Below, piece by piece: positions 45,437-55,459 of a stretch of 64,000 nucleotides of DNA. The notes under the pieces are model-generated. The model ran no database searches. It was not told where the DNA came from and was given only the letters and a program-made list of their open reading frames with translations. The position numbers were made by a program, and so were the translations under genes. Source of the stretch: Pseudomonas quercus (GTDB taxonomy: Bacteria; Pseudomonadota; Gammaproteobacteria; Pseudomonadales; Pseudomonadaceae); assembly GCF_012033695.1 (NCBI RefSeq), contig NZ_JAAVJI010000006.1:162793-226792 (forward strand), given 5' to 3'. How positions within the stretch are numbered: the first letter of the stretch is position 1; every line of letters starts with the position of its first letter.

Positions 45437-46414
45437 ATGCAATTGGGAATCGTGGGACTGGGACGCATGGGTGGCAATATTTCAAGACGCCTCATGCGTA
45501 ACGGCCATCACACGGTGGTATACGACCGTAGCGAGCAGGCTGTACAAGCGCTCGTACCGGACGGAGCTCAAGGCGCCGAGAGCCTGGCAGACTTGGTTGC
45601 CAAACTGGACCGCCCCCGTGCGGTATGGGTCATGCTGCCCGCTGGCGCCCCCACCGAAGACACTATCAACGAGCTGGCTGACCTGCTTGATCCCGACGAT
45701 GTGATCATCGATGGAGGCAATACCTTCTACAAGGACGATGCCCGTCGCGCTAAAAGCCTGCTAGCCAAGCAGCTTCATTACGTAGACGTAGGCACCTCTG
45801 GCGGCGTGTGGGGCCTGGACCGTGGCTACTGCATGATGATCGGGGCTGAAACCGCAACCTTCGAGCGCCTGGAACCGTTGTTCGAGACGCTTGCCCCGGG
45901 CGTAGGCACCATTCCTCGCACCAAGGGCAGGGATGCCGAGCATACCCGCGCTGAGAAGGGCTACATCCATGCCGGCCCAGCCGGTGCCGGGCACTTTGTG
46001 AAGATGATTCACAACGGTATCGAATACGGCATGATGCAAGCCTTCGCGGAAGGCTTCGACATCCTCAAGACCAAAAATTCGGTGCAGTTGCCTGAAGAGC
46101 AGCGCTACGACCTTAACGTGGGCGATATCGCCGAGGTTTGGCGCCGCGGAAGTGTCGTCTCCTCCTGGCTTCTTGATCTAACCGCTGACGCACTGGTATC
46201 GGACCCGGACCTGAACGGTTACTCGGGTTCGGTTTCTGACAGTGGAGAAGGGCGCTGGACCATCGACGCAGCTGTTGAACAGGCGGTACCTGTGCCTGTT
46301 TTGGCTAGCTCGCTGTTTGCCCGCTTCCGCTCCCGTCAGGAGGCTACCTATGGCGACAAGATGCTTTCGGCCATGCGCTTTGGTTTTGGCGGGCACGTTG
46401 AAGTGAAGAAGTAA
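45437..46414 (+). CDS. gnd: 6-phosphogluconate dehydrogenase, decarboxylating (short form)
   Basis: A 325-residue enzyme of the short class (the NADP form of enterobacteria has about 470). It oxidises 6-phosphogluconate to ribulose 5-phosphate and CO2. The Rossmann motif [13 protein letters not shown] opens the protein, and the second strand ends in Asp (VVYDRS), which favours NAD over [14 protein letters not shown] and [24 protein letters not shown] and [20 protein letters not shown] segments carry the substrate-binding and catalytic Lys and Asn. TGGAG precedes the ATG. It lies 104 nt before zwf, giving two adjacent oxidative pentose phosphate steps. Confidence 0.93.
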   Translation: MQLGIVGLGRMGGNISRRLMRNGHHTVVYDRSEQAVQALVPDGAQGAESLADLVAKLDRPRAVWVMLPAGAPTEDTINELADLLDPDDVIIDGGNTFYKDDARRAKSLLAKQLHYVDVGTSGGVWGLDRGYCMMIGAETATFERLEPLFETLAPGVGTIPRTKGRDAEHTRAEKGYIHAGPAGAGHFVKMIHNGIEYGMMQAFAEGFDILKTKNSVQLPEEQRYDLNVGDIAEVWRRGSVVSSWLLDLTADALVSDPDLNGYSGSVSDSGEGRWTIDAAVEQAVPVPVLASSLFARFRSRQEATYGDKMLSAMRFGFGGHVEVKK

Positions 46415-46518
46415 CGGTCATGCCCTGGCTTTGGCGGCGCGCTGAAGCCAGGGTAACCTGAAGTTGCTCGCGCCCTGGCCGTGCAACCTTATGCCCATCG
46501 GATGCTGGAGACAGCGGT

Positions 46519-48030
46519 ATGAAGCGAGGTAAAACCACGGCGGAACCGGCCCCACCGGTCAGCCTGTTCCTGTTTGGCGCCCACGGCGACCTGGTCAAAC
46601 GGCTATTGATGCCGGCAATCTACAACCTGGCCCGTGACGGCCTGCTCGATCCAAACTTGCATATTGTTGGCGTTGACCACAACGAGGTGAGCGACGCCGA
46701 ATTTGCCAGCCGCCTGAAAGCCTTCATCCTGGAACAGGCAAAGGCTAAGACGCCGGATGTGCCTGGAGACCAAGTGATCGACCCCGCCGTATGGGACCCC
46801 TTGGCTCAGCGTATCAGCTACGTCACCGGCGACTTTACCAGCGATGACACCTACCAGACCCTTGCGTTGAAACTGCAAGCCAACAATACCGCCAACGCGG
46901 TGTTCTATTTGGCAACCTCACCGCGGTTCTTTACGGAAGTATCCCAGCGGCTGAACCGTGCCGGCTTGCTGTACGAGCAACCCAACGCGTACCGCCGTGT
47001 TGTGGTGGAAAAGCCTTTCGGTTCCGATCTGGCCACCGCCCAAACCCTTAACGCTAAATTGCTTGAGGTGATGACTGAGCGTCAGATCTACCGAATTGAC
47101 CATTACCTGGGCAAGGAAACCGTTCAGAACATCATGGTCAACCGCTTTTCCAATGGCATATTCGAAGCGTTCTGGAACAACCATTACATTGATCATGTGC
47201 AAATCACGGCGGCAGAATCGGTCGGTGTCGAGACCCGGGGCAGCTTTTATGACCAGGTCGGGGCGTTGCGCGACATGGTGCCCAACCACTTGTTTCAATT
47301 GCTGGCCATGGTTGCTATGGAACCGCCAGCAGCCTTTGGCGCCGATGCTGTACGTGGCGAGAAAGCCAAGGTCGTCGGTGCCATTCGAGCGTGGACAAAA
47401 GAGGAGGCGCTCGCCAACTCGGTGCGTGCCCAGTACGTATCCGGCACGGATGGCAAACCAGGCTATCGCGAGGAACCCCGGGTAGATCCGCAAAGCCAGA
47501 CAGAAACCTATGTGGCCCTTAAGGTGATGATCGACAACTGGCGTTGGATGGGCGTGCCGTTCTATCTACGCACAGGCAAGCGCTTGAGCGTGCGCGATAC
47601 CGAGATTGCTATTTGTTTCAAGCCGGCGCCTTACGCTCAGTTCCGTGATACCAGCGTGGACTACATCAAACCCAACTTCCTTCACATGCAGATCCAGCCA
47701 GACGAAGGCATGTATTTCGATTTGCAGGCCAAGCGACCAGGGCCTGCGTTGGTGATCGACAATGTGAAGCTGGGCTTTGCCTACAAGGACTTTTTCCAGA
47801 TGCAGCCTTCCACCGGCTACGAGACCCTGCTGTACGACTGCTTCACTGGCGACCAAACGCTGTTCCAGCGCGCGGACAACATTGAAAACGGGTGGCGGGC
47901 AGTGCAGCCGTTCCTTGATGCGTGGGCTGAGCATGACACCGTAAGTGAATACCCCGCCGGCAGTGACGGCCCCGCTGATGCTGACGAACTCCTTGCCCGC
48001 GACGGGCGTGCCTGGCACTCCCTCGGATGA
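46519..48030 (+). CDS. zwf: Glucose-6-phosphate dehydrogenase
   Basis: A 503-residue enzyme that oxidises glucose 6-phosphate to 6-phosphogluconolactone. The nucleotide-binding start is LFLFGAHGDLVKRLLMPAIYNL, the active-site signature RIDHYLGKE lies near residue 195 with the catalytic His some 60 residues later, and VEKPFGSDL is present. The usual start of the fold is GASGDL; here it is GAHGDL, a Ser to His change in the coenzyme loop that could affect NADP versus NAD preference. Its stop overlaps the start of the HAD phosphatase gene (ATGA). It is separate from the hexR-linked zwf copy usual in Pseudomonas. Confidence 0.93.
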   Translation: MKRGKTTAEPAPPVSLFLFGAHGDLVKRLLMPAIYNLARDGLLDPNLHIVGVDHNEVSDAEFASRLKAFILEQAKAKTPDVPGDQVIDPAVWDPLAQRISYVTGDFTSDDTYQTLALKLQANNTANAVFYLATSPRFFTEVSQRLNRAGLLYEQPNAYRRVVVEKPFGSDLATAQTLNAKLLEVMTERQIYRIDHYLGKETVQNIMVNRFSNGIFEAFWNNHYIDHVQITAAESVGVETRGSFYDQVGALRDMVPNHLFQLLAMVAMEPPAAFGADAVRGEKAKVVGAIRAWTKEEALANSVRAQYVSGTDGKPGYREEPRVDPQSQTETYVALKVMIDNWRWMGVPFYLRTGKRLSVRDTEIAICFKPAPYAQFRDTSVDYIKPNFLHMQIQPDEGMYFDLQAKRPGPALVIDNVKLGFAYKDFFQMQPSTGYETLLYDCFTGDQTLFQRADNIENGWRAVQPFLDAWAEHDTVSEYPAGSDGPADADELLARDGRAWHSLG

Positions 48031-48842
48031 GCGGCCCGATTCGGTTGGTTCTGAGCGATATGGACGGTACGCTGTTGCGCCCTGATCACAGCCTGGCGCC
48101 TGCCGTTATCAAGGCGGTAGGCCAACTGCGCGAAGCGGGTGTGGTATTTAGCCTGGCCAGTGCCCGCCCGCCACGGGCCATGTTGCAGCAAGCGAAAGCA
48201 CTCGGGGTGACCGGGCCCCTGGCAGGCTTCAACGGCGGAACAGTGGTAGACGCTGAGGGTGCCGTGTTGGAAGCACACCGTGTAGCGCCTCAGGCGGTCA
48301 CTATGGCTCTGGAATTCTTTGCCCAGCATCCCGTAGATGTGTGGCTGTTTGCAGACGATGAGTGGCTGCTCAAGGACTACAACGCCGCGCATTTGGAAAC
48401 AGAGCGGCACGCTTTGGGGTATGACGCGGTACAGGTCGACGATTTCACGCCTTACCTGGAACGGGTAGACAAGATTGTAGCAACGACAGCCGACCATGCT
48501 CTGTTGGAGCGTTTGGAACGTCAGCTTCAGGCGCTTTTGGGCGACTCGGCACATGCTGCGCGCTCCCAGGCGTATTACCTGGATATCACGGCGATCGAAG
48601 CGGACAAAGGCAAGGCCTTGGCACGGTTAGCGCAGCGGTTGGGCATTTCCCTGGAGCAGACTGCGGCCCTGGGCGACGGGCATAACGATATGGCTATGTT
48701 TCGTGAGGCTGGGCTAGCTATCGCCATGGGGCAGGCAGCCGAAGACGTACGTGAAGCGGCAGATGAAGTGACTGCCAGTAATGAAGAAGACGGGGTGGCG
48801 CTGGCGATCGAACGGTTCATTCTACCCAGGGCGCCACAATGA
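48027..48842 (+). CDS. Cof-type HAD-IIB sugar phosphatase
   Basis: A 271-residue HAD phosphatase. Motif I is LVLSDMDGTLL with nucleophile Asp and acid/base Asp, motif III is the Lys in DKGKALARLA and motif IV is GDGHNDMAMF. The cap between them is the type IIB kind of Cof/YbhA/YidA proteins, which hydrolyse sugar phosphates and pyridoxal phosphate. Overlap with both zwf and the following crotonase gene indicates coupled translation; dephosphorylation of a hexose phosphate would fit the neighbours but is an inference. Confidence 0.9.
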   Translation: MSGPIRLVLSDMDGTLLRPDHSLAPAVIKAVGQLREAGVVFSLASARPPRAMLQQAKALGVTGPLAGFNGGTVVDAEGAVLEAHRVAPQAVTMALEFFAQHPVDVWLFADDEWLLKDYNAAHLETERHALGYDAVQVDDFTPYLERVDKIVATTADHALLERLERQLQALLGDSAHAARSQAYYLDITAIEADKGKALARLAQRLGISLEQTAALGDGHNDMAMFREAGLAIAMGQAAEDVREAADEVTASNEEDGVALAIERFILPRAPQ

Positions 48843-49651
48843 GTGCGCACACCACCTTTCACGTCGAGCAGCAGGGCCCAGTAGCCCATGTGCAGATCAA
48901 CCGCCCCCACAAGCGCAACGCCATGAACGCTGTGTTCTGGTTGGAGCTTGGGGAGATATTCACTTCATTGGATGCGGATGACAGTGTACGGGCTGTAGTG
49001 CTCAGCGGGGCCGGGGCGCATTTTTCGTCAGGTATGGATATCGCCCTATTGTCCCAGATCGCCTCTGAGCTGGGGCCCGATGCAGGCCGCAATGCCCGGC
49101 TTCTCAGGCGTAAGATCCTTGGCCTGCAGTCGGCTATCACGGCGGTAGAACAGTGCAGCAAACCGGTGCTTGCAGCGGTTCAAGGCTATTGCATAGGCGG
49201 TGCCATGGACCTGATTGCCGCGTGTGACATGCGGTACTGTGCGGCCGATGCGCGATTTTCCATCAAGGAAGTCGACATGGGCATGGCAGCGGATTTGGGT
49301 ACGCTGCAACGGCTCCCTCGCATCATCAGTGATGGGATGCTTAGGGAGCTGGCCTATACAGGCCGCGACATGCAGGCTGACGAAGCCCTGCGGGTGGGGC
49401 TGGTCAACCAAGTATTCGCGACGGCACCTGGTTTGCTCGAAGGCGTGCTAGGCGTGGCGGCGCACATCGCAGGAAAATCCCCACTGGCGGTCACAGGTAC
49501 CAAGCGCATGCTTACTTACATGCGCGACCATTCGGTGGCTGACGGGCTGGATTATGTGGCTACCTGGAATGCTGCGATGTTGCAGTCGGCTGATGTGAAC
49601 ATCGCCATGGCTGCTACCTTGAGCCAGCAGCCAGCACGGTTTGATGATTGA
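48839..49651 (+). CDS. Crotonase-family protein, dienoyl-CoA isomerase-like
   Basis: A 270-residue crotonase. GAHFSSGMDIALL and the QGYCIGGAMDLIAACDMRYCA segment form the oxyanion hole, and FSIKEVDMGMAADLGTLQRLP matches the ECH1-type delta(3,5)-delta(2,4)-dienoyl-CoA isomerases, with acidic residues in GAMDL, KEVD and AADLG at the catalytic positions of that group. It would act in the breakdown of unsaturated fatty acids with odd-position double bonds. Its start overlaps the HAD gene stop by four bases, and nudC follows 18 nt later. Confidence 0.85.
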   Translation: MSAHTTFHVEQQGPVAHVQINRPHKRNAMNAVFWLELGEIFTSLDADDSVRAVVLSGAGAHFSSGMDIALLSQIASELGPDAGRNARLLRRKILGLQSAITAVEQCSKPVLAAVQGYCIGGAMDLIAACDMRYCAADARFSIKEVDMGMAADLGTLQRLPRIISDGMLRELAYTGRDMQADEALRVGLVNQVFATAPGLLEGVLGVAAHIAGKSPLAVTGTKRMLTYMRDHSVADGLDYVATWNAAMLQSADVNIAMAATLSQQPARFDD

Positions 49652-49669
49652 TCACGTAGGGTTTGATAA

Positions 49670-50500
49670 ATGGCGCTTCGCTGGACAACAGCAGTATTGG
49701 ATAACACGCCCACAGGAGGCTGGGCAGTCGTCCACAGCCCTGAAGGGTTTATGTTCAACACGCAAGGCGTTCTGTTTTCCAGGGACACGTTGAAAGCATC
49801 AGGGCTACCCATAGTGCTGGAGCAGGGCATTGGCCACCTGGAAGGCGAGCCGGTCTACCTGCTCGCGCTGGACCACCCCGCGTCAGTTGCAGAGTGTCAG
49901 TGGCAGAGCCTGCGGGCATTCATGCTGCAGGCAGACTTTGAGCACTACCGCTTACTGGCCTATGCCGCTCAGATCGGCACCTGGGCGCGGGAGCACCGGT
50001 TCTGTGGCCGTTGTGGCTCGGCCATGACCCAGGTGGCCGGCGAACGTGCCATGCAATGTGCCCAATGCGACCTTCGCAGCTATCCACGCATTTCTCCGAG
50101 CATGATCGTGTTGATTACTCGGGGTGATGAAGTACTGCTGGCGCGTTCGCCACGCTTTGCAAGTGGCGTATACAGCACCTTGGCGGGGTTTGCCGAGCCA
50201 GGAGAGTCGGCAGAGGAGTGCGTGGTACGGGAGGTGCGTGAAGAGGTAAGTCTGGAGGTGCGCAACATTGCCTATATAGGTAGCCAATGCTGGCCCTTCC
50301 CGCATTCGTTGATGCTGGGTTTCCACGCAGAATATGCTGGTGGGGAGATCATCCCTCAGGCCGATGAAATCGAAGACGCCCAATGGTTTCACGTTGATGC
50401 CCTACCGCCCCTCCCGGCTTCGCGCTCCATTGCCCGCTACCTGATCGACCTGTATGTGGCTCGCCGGTCAGGCTTGCCCGAACCAGTGCTGCCAGGCTAG
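49670..50500 (+). CDS. nudC: NADH pyrophosphatase / NAD-RNA decapping enzyme NudC
   Basis: A 276-residue NudC-type Nudix protein. The zinc ribbon is FCGRCGS and [16 protein letters not shown], four Cys. The Nudix box is [21 protein letters not shown] with all conserved Glu and Gly. The family motif SQPWPFPxS reads SQCWPFPHS here, a Pro to Cys change. NudC cleaves NADH to NMNH and AMP and removes NAD caps from RNA. It follows the crotonase gene by 18 nt as the last gene of the zwf operon and overlaps the convergent TSUP gene by 33 bases. Confidence 0.92.
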   Translation: MALRWTTAVLDNTPTGGWAVVHSPEGFMFNTQGVLFSRDTLKASGLPIVLEQGIGHLEGEPVYLLALDHPASVAECQWQSLRAFMLQADFEHYRLLAYAAQIGTWAREHRFCGRCGSAMTQVAGERAMQCAQCDLRSYPRISPSMIVLITRGDEVLLARSPRFASGVYSTLAGFAEPGESAEECVVREVREEVSLEVRNIAYIGSQCWPFPHSLMLGFHAEYAGGEIIPQADEIEDAQWFHVDALPPLPASRSIARYLIDLYVARRSGLPEPVLPG

Positions 50501-51247
50501 GCGCACGGTCAAGGCGAGCACCACTGTGATGAACACGGGGCGGATAAATGCCGCTCCACCGTTGATGGCCGTACGTGCTCCCAGGAATGCCCCAGCCATC
50601 ATGCACAAGCCCATGGTGGCACCGATGACCCAGTCCACTTGGCCTGAGCAGATGAACACCACCAATGCAGCCACATTGCTTACAAAATTCATGCTGCGCG
50701 CTACACCGCTGGCCTTCACCAGGTCGATGGGGTAGAGCAATAGGGTGCTGACGGTCCAGAAAGCCCCCGTACCTGGGCCGGCCACTCCGTCGTAGAACCC
50801 CAACCCAAGGCCCTGCGGGGCTTGCCAGGTTTTGCGGATCGGCGCATTACTGTCCAGCGGTGCCTTGGGTGTGCCGCCGAACAGCAGGTAAAGCCCGCAG
50901 GCAAACACAACGACCGGAAGCATTTTGTTCAGCCATTCTGCAGGCAGGTAATGGGCGACGACTGCTCCCAGCAGTGCCCCGATGCCGGTGCACACCAGCG
51001 CATGTTGCCATTGCTGCGGGTTGAATAGCTTGCGACGGTAGTAGGTGACGCTGGCAATGCCTGAGCCAAAGGTGGAACTGAGCTTGTTGGTGCCCAGTAC
51101 CAGGTGAGGGGGCAGGCCAGCCGTTAATAGGGCTGGAGTGGTCAGGAGCCCACCGCCACCGGCAATAGCATCGATGAAGCCGGCAAGAAATGCCACGCCA
51201 GCAAGGACAGCCAACGTGAGGGGGGTAACGCTGAGGTCGAAGGGCAT
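50468..51247 (-). CDS. TSUP family (TauE/SafE) membrane permease
   Basis: A 259-residue integral membrane protein with about eight hydrophobic helices. The N-terminal [25 protein letters not shown] segment is the first TauE/SafE repeat and the second half has the matching [22 protein letters not shown]. Members of this family export sulfite, sulfoacetate or other organic anions. The ligand here is unknown. Its 3' end overlaps nudC on the opposite strand. It is separated from the SDR gene by 75 nt. Confidence 0.9.
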   Translation of the reverse strand: MPFDLSVTPLTLAVLAGVAFLAGFIDAIAGGGGLLTTPALLTAGLPPHLVLGTNKLSSTFGSGIASVTYYRRKLFNPQQWQHALVCTGIGALLGAVVAHYLPAEWLNKMLPVVVFACGLYLLFGGTPKAPLDSNAPIRKTWQAPQGLGLGFYDGVAGPGTGAFWTVSTLLLYPIDLVKASGVARSMNFVSNVAALVVFICSGQVDWVIGATMGLCMMAGAFLGARTAINGGAAFIRPVFITVVLALTVRLAWQHWFGQA

Positions 51248-51322
51248 GGTGCTCTACTGCAGGTGGGCGGGGGTGGCCATTCTACCTTAGGCAACTGGGT
51301 TTGAGCGGCCCTCCCTAGGCGG

Positions 51323-52087
51323 TTATGCCAGGTAACCGCCGTCTACGTTCAGAGCGGTGCCAGTGGTATAGCTGGAGGCCGCACTGGCCAGGTACAGCAC
51401 GGCGCCTGCCATTTCCTGCGGCGCGGCAATACGGCCCATAGGGATGTGTGCCAAGGCATGAGCAAGAATTTTCTCGTTGCTCACCAGCGCCGATGCAAAC
51501 TGCGTGTCGGTCAGGCCTGGCAGCAGCGCATTGCAACGGATGCCCAGTGTGGCGCACTCCTTGGCAAACACCTTGGTCATGTTGATAACCGCTGCCTTGG
51601 TGATGGAATACACGCCTTGGAGGGCGCCAGGCGACACGCCATTGATGGACGCCACATTAATGATGCTGCCACCGCCATGGGTGCGCATAAGCTTCCCGGC
51701 CTCCACTGACATAAAGAAGTACCCGCGGATATTGACGTCAACGGTCTTCTGGAAGGCCTTAATGTCTGTGTCCAGCACATGACCGAACTGCGGGTTGGTG
51801 GCGGCATTGTTGACCAGGACGTCCAGGCGACCGAAGCGTTCGCGCACAGCCGTGAAGGTATCAGTGATCTGCGCAGGTTCGCCAATATGGCAGGCCAGTG
51901 CCGTCGCCTGGCCACCGTCAGCCACAATGCTGTCCGCCACCGCCTGGCAAGCCTCCAGCTTGCGGCTTGACACGATAACGTGTGCACCCTGGTGGGCTAG
52001 CAAGCGTGCGATGGCTTCGCCAATGCCACGGCTGGCACCGGACACAAAGGCCACTTTGCCGGTGAGGTCGAAGAGATCGGTAGGCAT
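51323..52087 (-). CDS. Short-chain dehydrogenase/reductase
   Basis: A 254-residue classical SDR. The coenzyme motif is VSGASRGIGEA (Ser in place of the usual first Thr), NNAATNP is the structural NNAG-type motif, and the catalytic residues are the Ser in NVASINGVSPGA and the Tyr and Lys in YSITK. It should reduce or oxidise a carbonyl/alcohol with NAD(P). The ATG at 52087 is preferred for its GAGGAG; 11 nt separate it from the phosphotransferase gene, which suggests a two-gene operon of the ACAD10/SDR kind. Confidence 0.9.
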   Translation of the reverse strand: MPTDLFDLTGKVAFVSGASRGIGEAIARLLAHQGAHVIVSSRKLEACQAVADSIVADGGQATALACHIGEPAQITDTFTAVRERFGRLDVLVNNAATNPQFGHVLDTDIKAFQKTVDVNIRGYFFMSVEAGKLMRTHGGGSIINVASINGVSPGALQGVYSITKAAVINMTKVFAKECATLGIRCNALLPGLTDTQFASALVSNEKILAHALAHIPMGRIAAPQEMAGAVLYLASAASSYTTGTALNVDGGYLA

Positions 52088-52098
52088 GGTGGCTCCTC

Positions 52099-53166
52099 TC
52101 AAAGGTTGGACTGGTGGATTACCCGCAGGCTCATCTGCTCAAGCAATGTATTGAGTGACACAAAGTGAGCGAAACGCGGGTCACGGGTATGGCGATGGTA
52201 GTAGCGGTAGTACAGTTGCTGAACAATGCCGGCTAAACGAAACAGGCCTTGTACATAATAGAAGTCGAACGTACCTACGCTCACGCCAGCGCGTTCTGCG
52301 TAATACGCAACCATTTCAGCGCGTGTCAGCATGCCTGGCGCATTGCTGGGCTGTCGCCGGGTGCGCAGTACGGGTTCTGGGTCGCCTGCTTCTACCCAAT
52401 AAGCCAGGCAGTTGCCCAGGTCCATCAATGGGTCGCCCACGGTGGCTAACTCCCAGTCCAGGACGCCACTGATGCGCACAGGATTGTTCGTGTCTACGAT
52501 AACGTTGTCGAAGCGGTAGTCATTGTGAATAAGGCTGGCCCGGCCGCTATCGCCCGGGCATTTGTCTTGCAGCCACGTCATAACCTGTTGCCAGCCAGGC
52601 GCATCAGGCGTCAGTGCGCGGGTGTAGCGTTCGCTCCAACTAGCGATCTGCCGTTGCACGTAGCCTTCAGGCCGCCCCAGGCTTTCCAGCCCACAGGCCC
52701 GGTAGTCCACTTGGTGCAGTTCGACCAGTCGGTCGACGAAGCTCTTGCACAGCAAGGCGGTTGCCTGGGCGTCCAGGCCCAGTGGCGCTGGCAGGTCCTT
52801 TCGCAGGATTACGCCTTGGAGCCGTTCCATGACATAGAACGGCGTGCCGATCATCAGGTCGTCGGTACACAGCAGCACGGGGTGAGGGGAATAGTCAAAC
52901 TGACCTACCAGCCCTTTGAGCACATGGTATTCGCGGCGCATGTCGTGAGCACCATGTGCCTTGCGCCCAAGGGGCGGGCGGCGCAGTACCAATGCTCGGT
53001 CAGGATAGCTCAGCAGGTAAGTGAGGTTGGAAGCGCCCCCTGGGAACTGGCGGACTACCGGCACGCCCCACAGTGATGGAAGGTGGGCCTTGAGGCAGGC
53101 GTCAACAGCCTTGATGTCGAGCTCTTCGCCTTCGCGTAGCTCGATCGTCGGGTCAGTGAGCGCCAT
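52099..53166 (-). CDS. Phosphotransferase (ACAD10/choline kinase-like)
   Basis: A 355-residue aminoglycoside/choline-kinase-like protein. The catalytic loop is LIHNDYRFDNV (His-x-Asp-x4-Asn), followed by the metal-binding GVLDWELATVGDP. The N-lobe start (VRQFPGGASNLTYLL) resembles the kinase domain found with ACAD10/11-type acyl-CoA dehydrogenases, which phosphorylate 4-hydroxyacids. The SDR gene follows directly. In other bacteria such pairs take part in catabolism of hydroxy acids; the link is by family, not shown here. Confidence 0.88.
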   Translation of the reverse strand: MALTDPTIELREGEELDIKAVDACLKAHLPSLWGVPVVRQFPGGASNLTYLLSYPDRALVLRRPPLGRKAHGAHDMRREYHVLKGLVGQFDYSPHPVLLCTDDLMIGTPFYVMERLQGVILRKDLPAPLGLDAQATALLCKSFVDRLVELHQVDYRACGLESLGRPEGYVQRQIASWSERYTRALTPDAPGWQQVMTWLQDKCPGDSGRASLIHNDYRFDNVIVDTNNPVRISGVLDWELATVGDPLMDLGNCLAYWVEAGDPEPVLRTRRQPSNAPGMLTRAEMVAYYAERAGVSVGTFDFYYVQGLFRLAGIVQQLYYRYYHRHTRDPRFAHFVSLNTLLEQMSLRVIHQSNL

Positions 53167-53304
53167 GCGGGTCCTTGGGTCTGTAGCTGATGCTTAGCAA
53201 TTTAATGGCACCACGTGACCTGAACAAGCCTGGCGAAAGGACACTAACTAGGCTATTGGTCGCGCACGCAAGCCTAGTTTTGGAGCAAACCGTGCTGCGG
53301 GCTC

Positions 53305-54126
53305 TTAATTCAAACCCAGTTTCCCGCGTAGCGTAGACAGGTCTTCAGCCAGCGTGTTGACCGGCCCGATCATGGCTTTACGGTCGCGCTCCTTGACCTT
53401 GTCGTAGGTTTCAAAACCGCCATCCTTGGTCCGGTATTTGGCCAGGATGGTTTCGACCGTGGCGAAGTTCTTGTCTACCTTGGCAACAAACGCCTTGTCC
53501 TGCTGCTCGATCTGCGGCCGGAACAGGTCGACGATTTTCTTGGCACCGTCTACGTTGCCTTGGAAGTCGTACAGGTCCGTATGGCTGTAACGGTCTTCCT
53601 CGCCTGTAACCTTTGTAGCGGCCACTTCTTCCAACAAGGCTGCCGCACCACCCACCACTTTTTCAGGCGGGAAGGTCAGGCCATCGATACGCGCCTGAAG
53701 GTCTTTGACATCCCTGATCAACTGGTCAGCGAAGCCTTCGTAACCTTTCGTGGTGTTGCGATCGAACAGGCCGTACTCGATACGGTGGAAGCCTGTAAAG
53801 TCTTCTGCGGTAACGCCTTTCTCGTGATCGTCCACACGGGAGTCGATTGAAGCGTCCAGGTCGCTGAACAGCTCGGCGATAGGCTCAATAGCTTCATAGT
53901 GAACACGTGTAGGCGCGTACAGTTTCCTTGCGGTCGCCAGGTCGCCTGCCTTTACTGCGTCCGTGAAGGCCTGAGTCTGAGTGACCAGGTTGCCCACTTC
54001 TTCAGTGACATACAGCTTGTAGTCTGAAATGGGCTGCACCATGTCCAGTGCGGCAGGGGCGGCTGCAAATGCAGGTGCTGCAAGAGCGCTCAAAGCAATC
54101 ATGGACGCGAGCATGGTCTTTTTCAT
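53305..54126 (-). CDS. efeM: EfeM-type periplasmic iron-uptake protein (M75 only)
   Basis: A 273-residue protein with a Sec signal peptide ending near residue 22 (APAFA). The mature part is one M75-like domain with FHRIEYGLF (His-x-x-Glu) and [14 protein letters not shown], and no cupredoxin domain, so it is the short EfeM form. EfeM/EfeO proteins bind ferrous iron in the periplasm for the EfeU permease. It is the fourth gene of efeU-efeO-efeB-efeM with an 18-nt gap. Confidence 0.87.
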   Translation of the reverse strand: MKKTMLASMIALSALAAPAFAAAPAALDMVQPISDYKLYVTEEVGNLVTQTQAFTDAVKAGDLATARKLYAPTRVHYEAIEPIAELFSDLDASIDSRVDDHEKGVTAEDFTGFHRIEYGLFDRNTTKGYEGFADQLIRDVKDLQARIDGLTFPPEKVVGGAAALLEEVAATKVTGEEDRYSHTDLYDFQGNVDGAKKIVDLFRPQIEQQDKAFVAKVDKNFATVETILAKYRTKDGGFETYDKVKERDRKAMIGPVNTLAEDLSTLRGKLGLN

Positions 54127-54144
54127 CAGCGACGTTCCCTTCGA

Positions 54145-55446
54145 TCAGGTAGTGGTATGTGGTGTAGCAAGGAGAAGTGAACGGCCGATAAAGTCCTCGG
54201 CGTCGCGCACTCCCGGCAGGGTGAAGAAATAGCCACCGCCAGTAGGTTTGAGATACTCCTCCAAGGGTTCCCCGTTCAGGCGGGTCTGAACCGTGATAAA
54301 GCCTTTCTCCAGGTCTGCCTGGTAGCAGATGAACAGCAAGCCCATGTCCAGTTGGCCGTTCTTGTTCACACCGTTGGAGTAATTGAACGGCCGACGCAAA
54401 ATCAAGTTGGCTTCGCTGCCAGGTGTACGCGGGTTGGCCAGGCGAATATGGGAATCCAGGCGTGTCTGCTTGCCTTCGGGATCGTTGCGGTAGTCGGGCA
54501 GTGTGGCCTCAGTGCCGCCTTGCATGGGCGCACCTGTGACCTTTTGCCGCCCAAAAATGCTTTCCTGTTCCTGCAGGGGTGTGCGGTCCCATCGTTCTAC
54601 GAAGTTGCGGATGATGCGCACAGCTTGGTAACTGCCGTGGGTGGCCCAGGCCGGTTCATCGCTGCCGGCCTGAACCCATACCAGCCGGTCCATTTCATGG
54701 GCGTCGGTGGAGTCTGGGTTGGCGCTGCCGTCCCGGAACCCCAGGAAATTACGGGCATTCTGCGCAGGTTCGCCAGGTTTGGTGGGCGCCTGGGCTGGTA
54801 CGGAGCCTTCTTGCTTCCAGCGTACGAACAACAGGTCAGGGAGTGCCTTGATCACGTCGCGCAATGCGTGGATGTTGGTGTCTGGCGTATTGGAGCAGAA
54901 CTGCAGCGTCAGGTCGCCATGGCAATGCTCTTCTTCCAGGGCGTCGTTGGGAAAGCCCACCATGCGCGTAAGGCGCTTGGGTTTGACGGATTCAAGGCCG
55001 TAGCGGTCGTCGAACAGCGAGGCGCCTACTGATACTGTGACGGTAAGGTTATCGGGTGTAACCACAGGGCCAAGAATACCTGAGTCGGGTGGAGGCAGCT
55101 TCGGGTCCAGCGTGTCGACCGGCCCGCCTTGGGTAAGAAAGCGCAGGCGTTCATCCAGTGTGCGGAACAGCCGCTCCAGGTCGGCGCGGTCACTGGCCAG
55201 GACATCGAACGCCACCAACATGCCTGCAGCGGGGCGAGGGGTCACGATGCCGGCCTGATGAATGCCCTGGTAGGGGTGGCGGTCTTCGGTGCGGTCGCTT
55301 TCGGGCGCGGCTGTTACCTTGTTTTCACTGGCCTGGGCCAACATTGGGCAACCCAGGCCGCTGCCTGCCAGTGCGGCGCCAGCGGCCCCCAGGCCAAGCA
55401 ACACACGTCGACGGTCGGGGGAGGGTAGGTGGCGTTTGTCAGTCAT
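54145..55446 (-). CDS. efeB: EfeB/YwbN heme-dependent peroxidase (DyP type)
   Basis: A 433-residue DyP-type peroxidase. A Tat signal is visible at the start ([20 protein letters not shown]). The distal heme motif is GFRDG within [14 protein letters not shown], and [11 protein letters not shown] contains the likely proximal His. In Efe systems it oxidises ferrous iron or works on heme in the periplasm. The start at 55446 (Met-Thr-Asp-Lys) places the twin-arginine segment 12 residues in; the open frame continues further upstream without a site. It follows efeO by 13 nt. Confidence 0.92.
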   Translation of the reverse strand: MTDKRHLPSPDRRRVLLGLGAAGAALAGSGLGCPMLAQASENKVTAAPESDRTEDRHPYQGIHQAGIVTPRPAAGMLVAFDVLASDRADLERLFRTLDERLRFLTQGGPVDTLDPKLPPPDSGILGPVVTPDNLTVTVSVGASLFDDRYGLESVKPKRLTRMVGFPNDALEEEHCHGDLTLQFCSNTPDTNIHALRDVIKALPDLLFVRWKQEGSVPAQAPTKPGEPAQNARNFLGFRDGSANPDSTDAHEMDRLVWVQAGSDEPAWATHGSYQAVRIIRNFVERWDRTPLQEQESIFGRQKVTGAPMQGGTEATLPDYRNDPEGKQTRLDSHIRLANPRTPGSEANLILRRPFNYSNGVNKNGQLDMGLLFICYQADLEKGFITVQTRLNGEPLEEYLKPTGGGYFFTLPGVRDAEDFIGRSLLLATPHTTT

Positions 55447-55459
55447 TGCGTAAGTGCCT

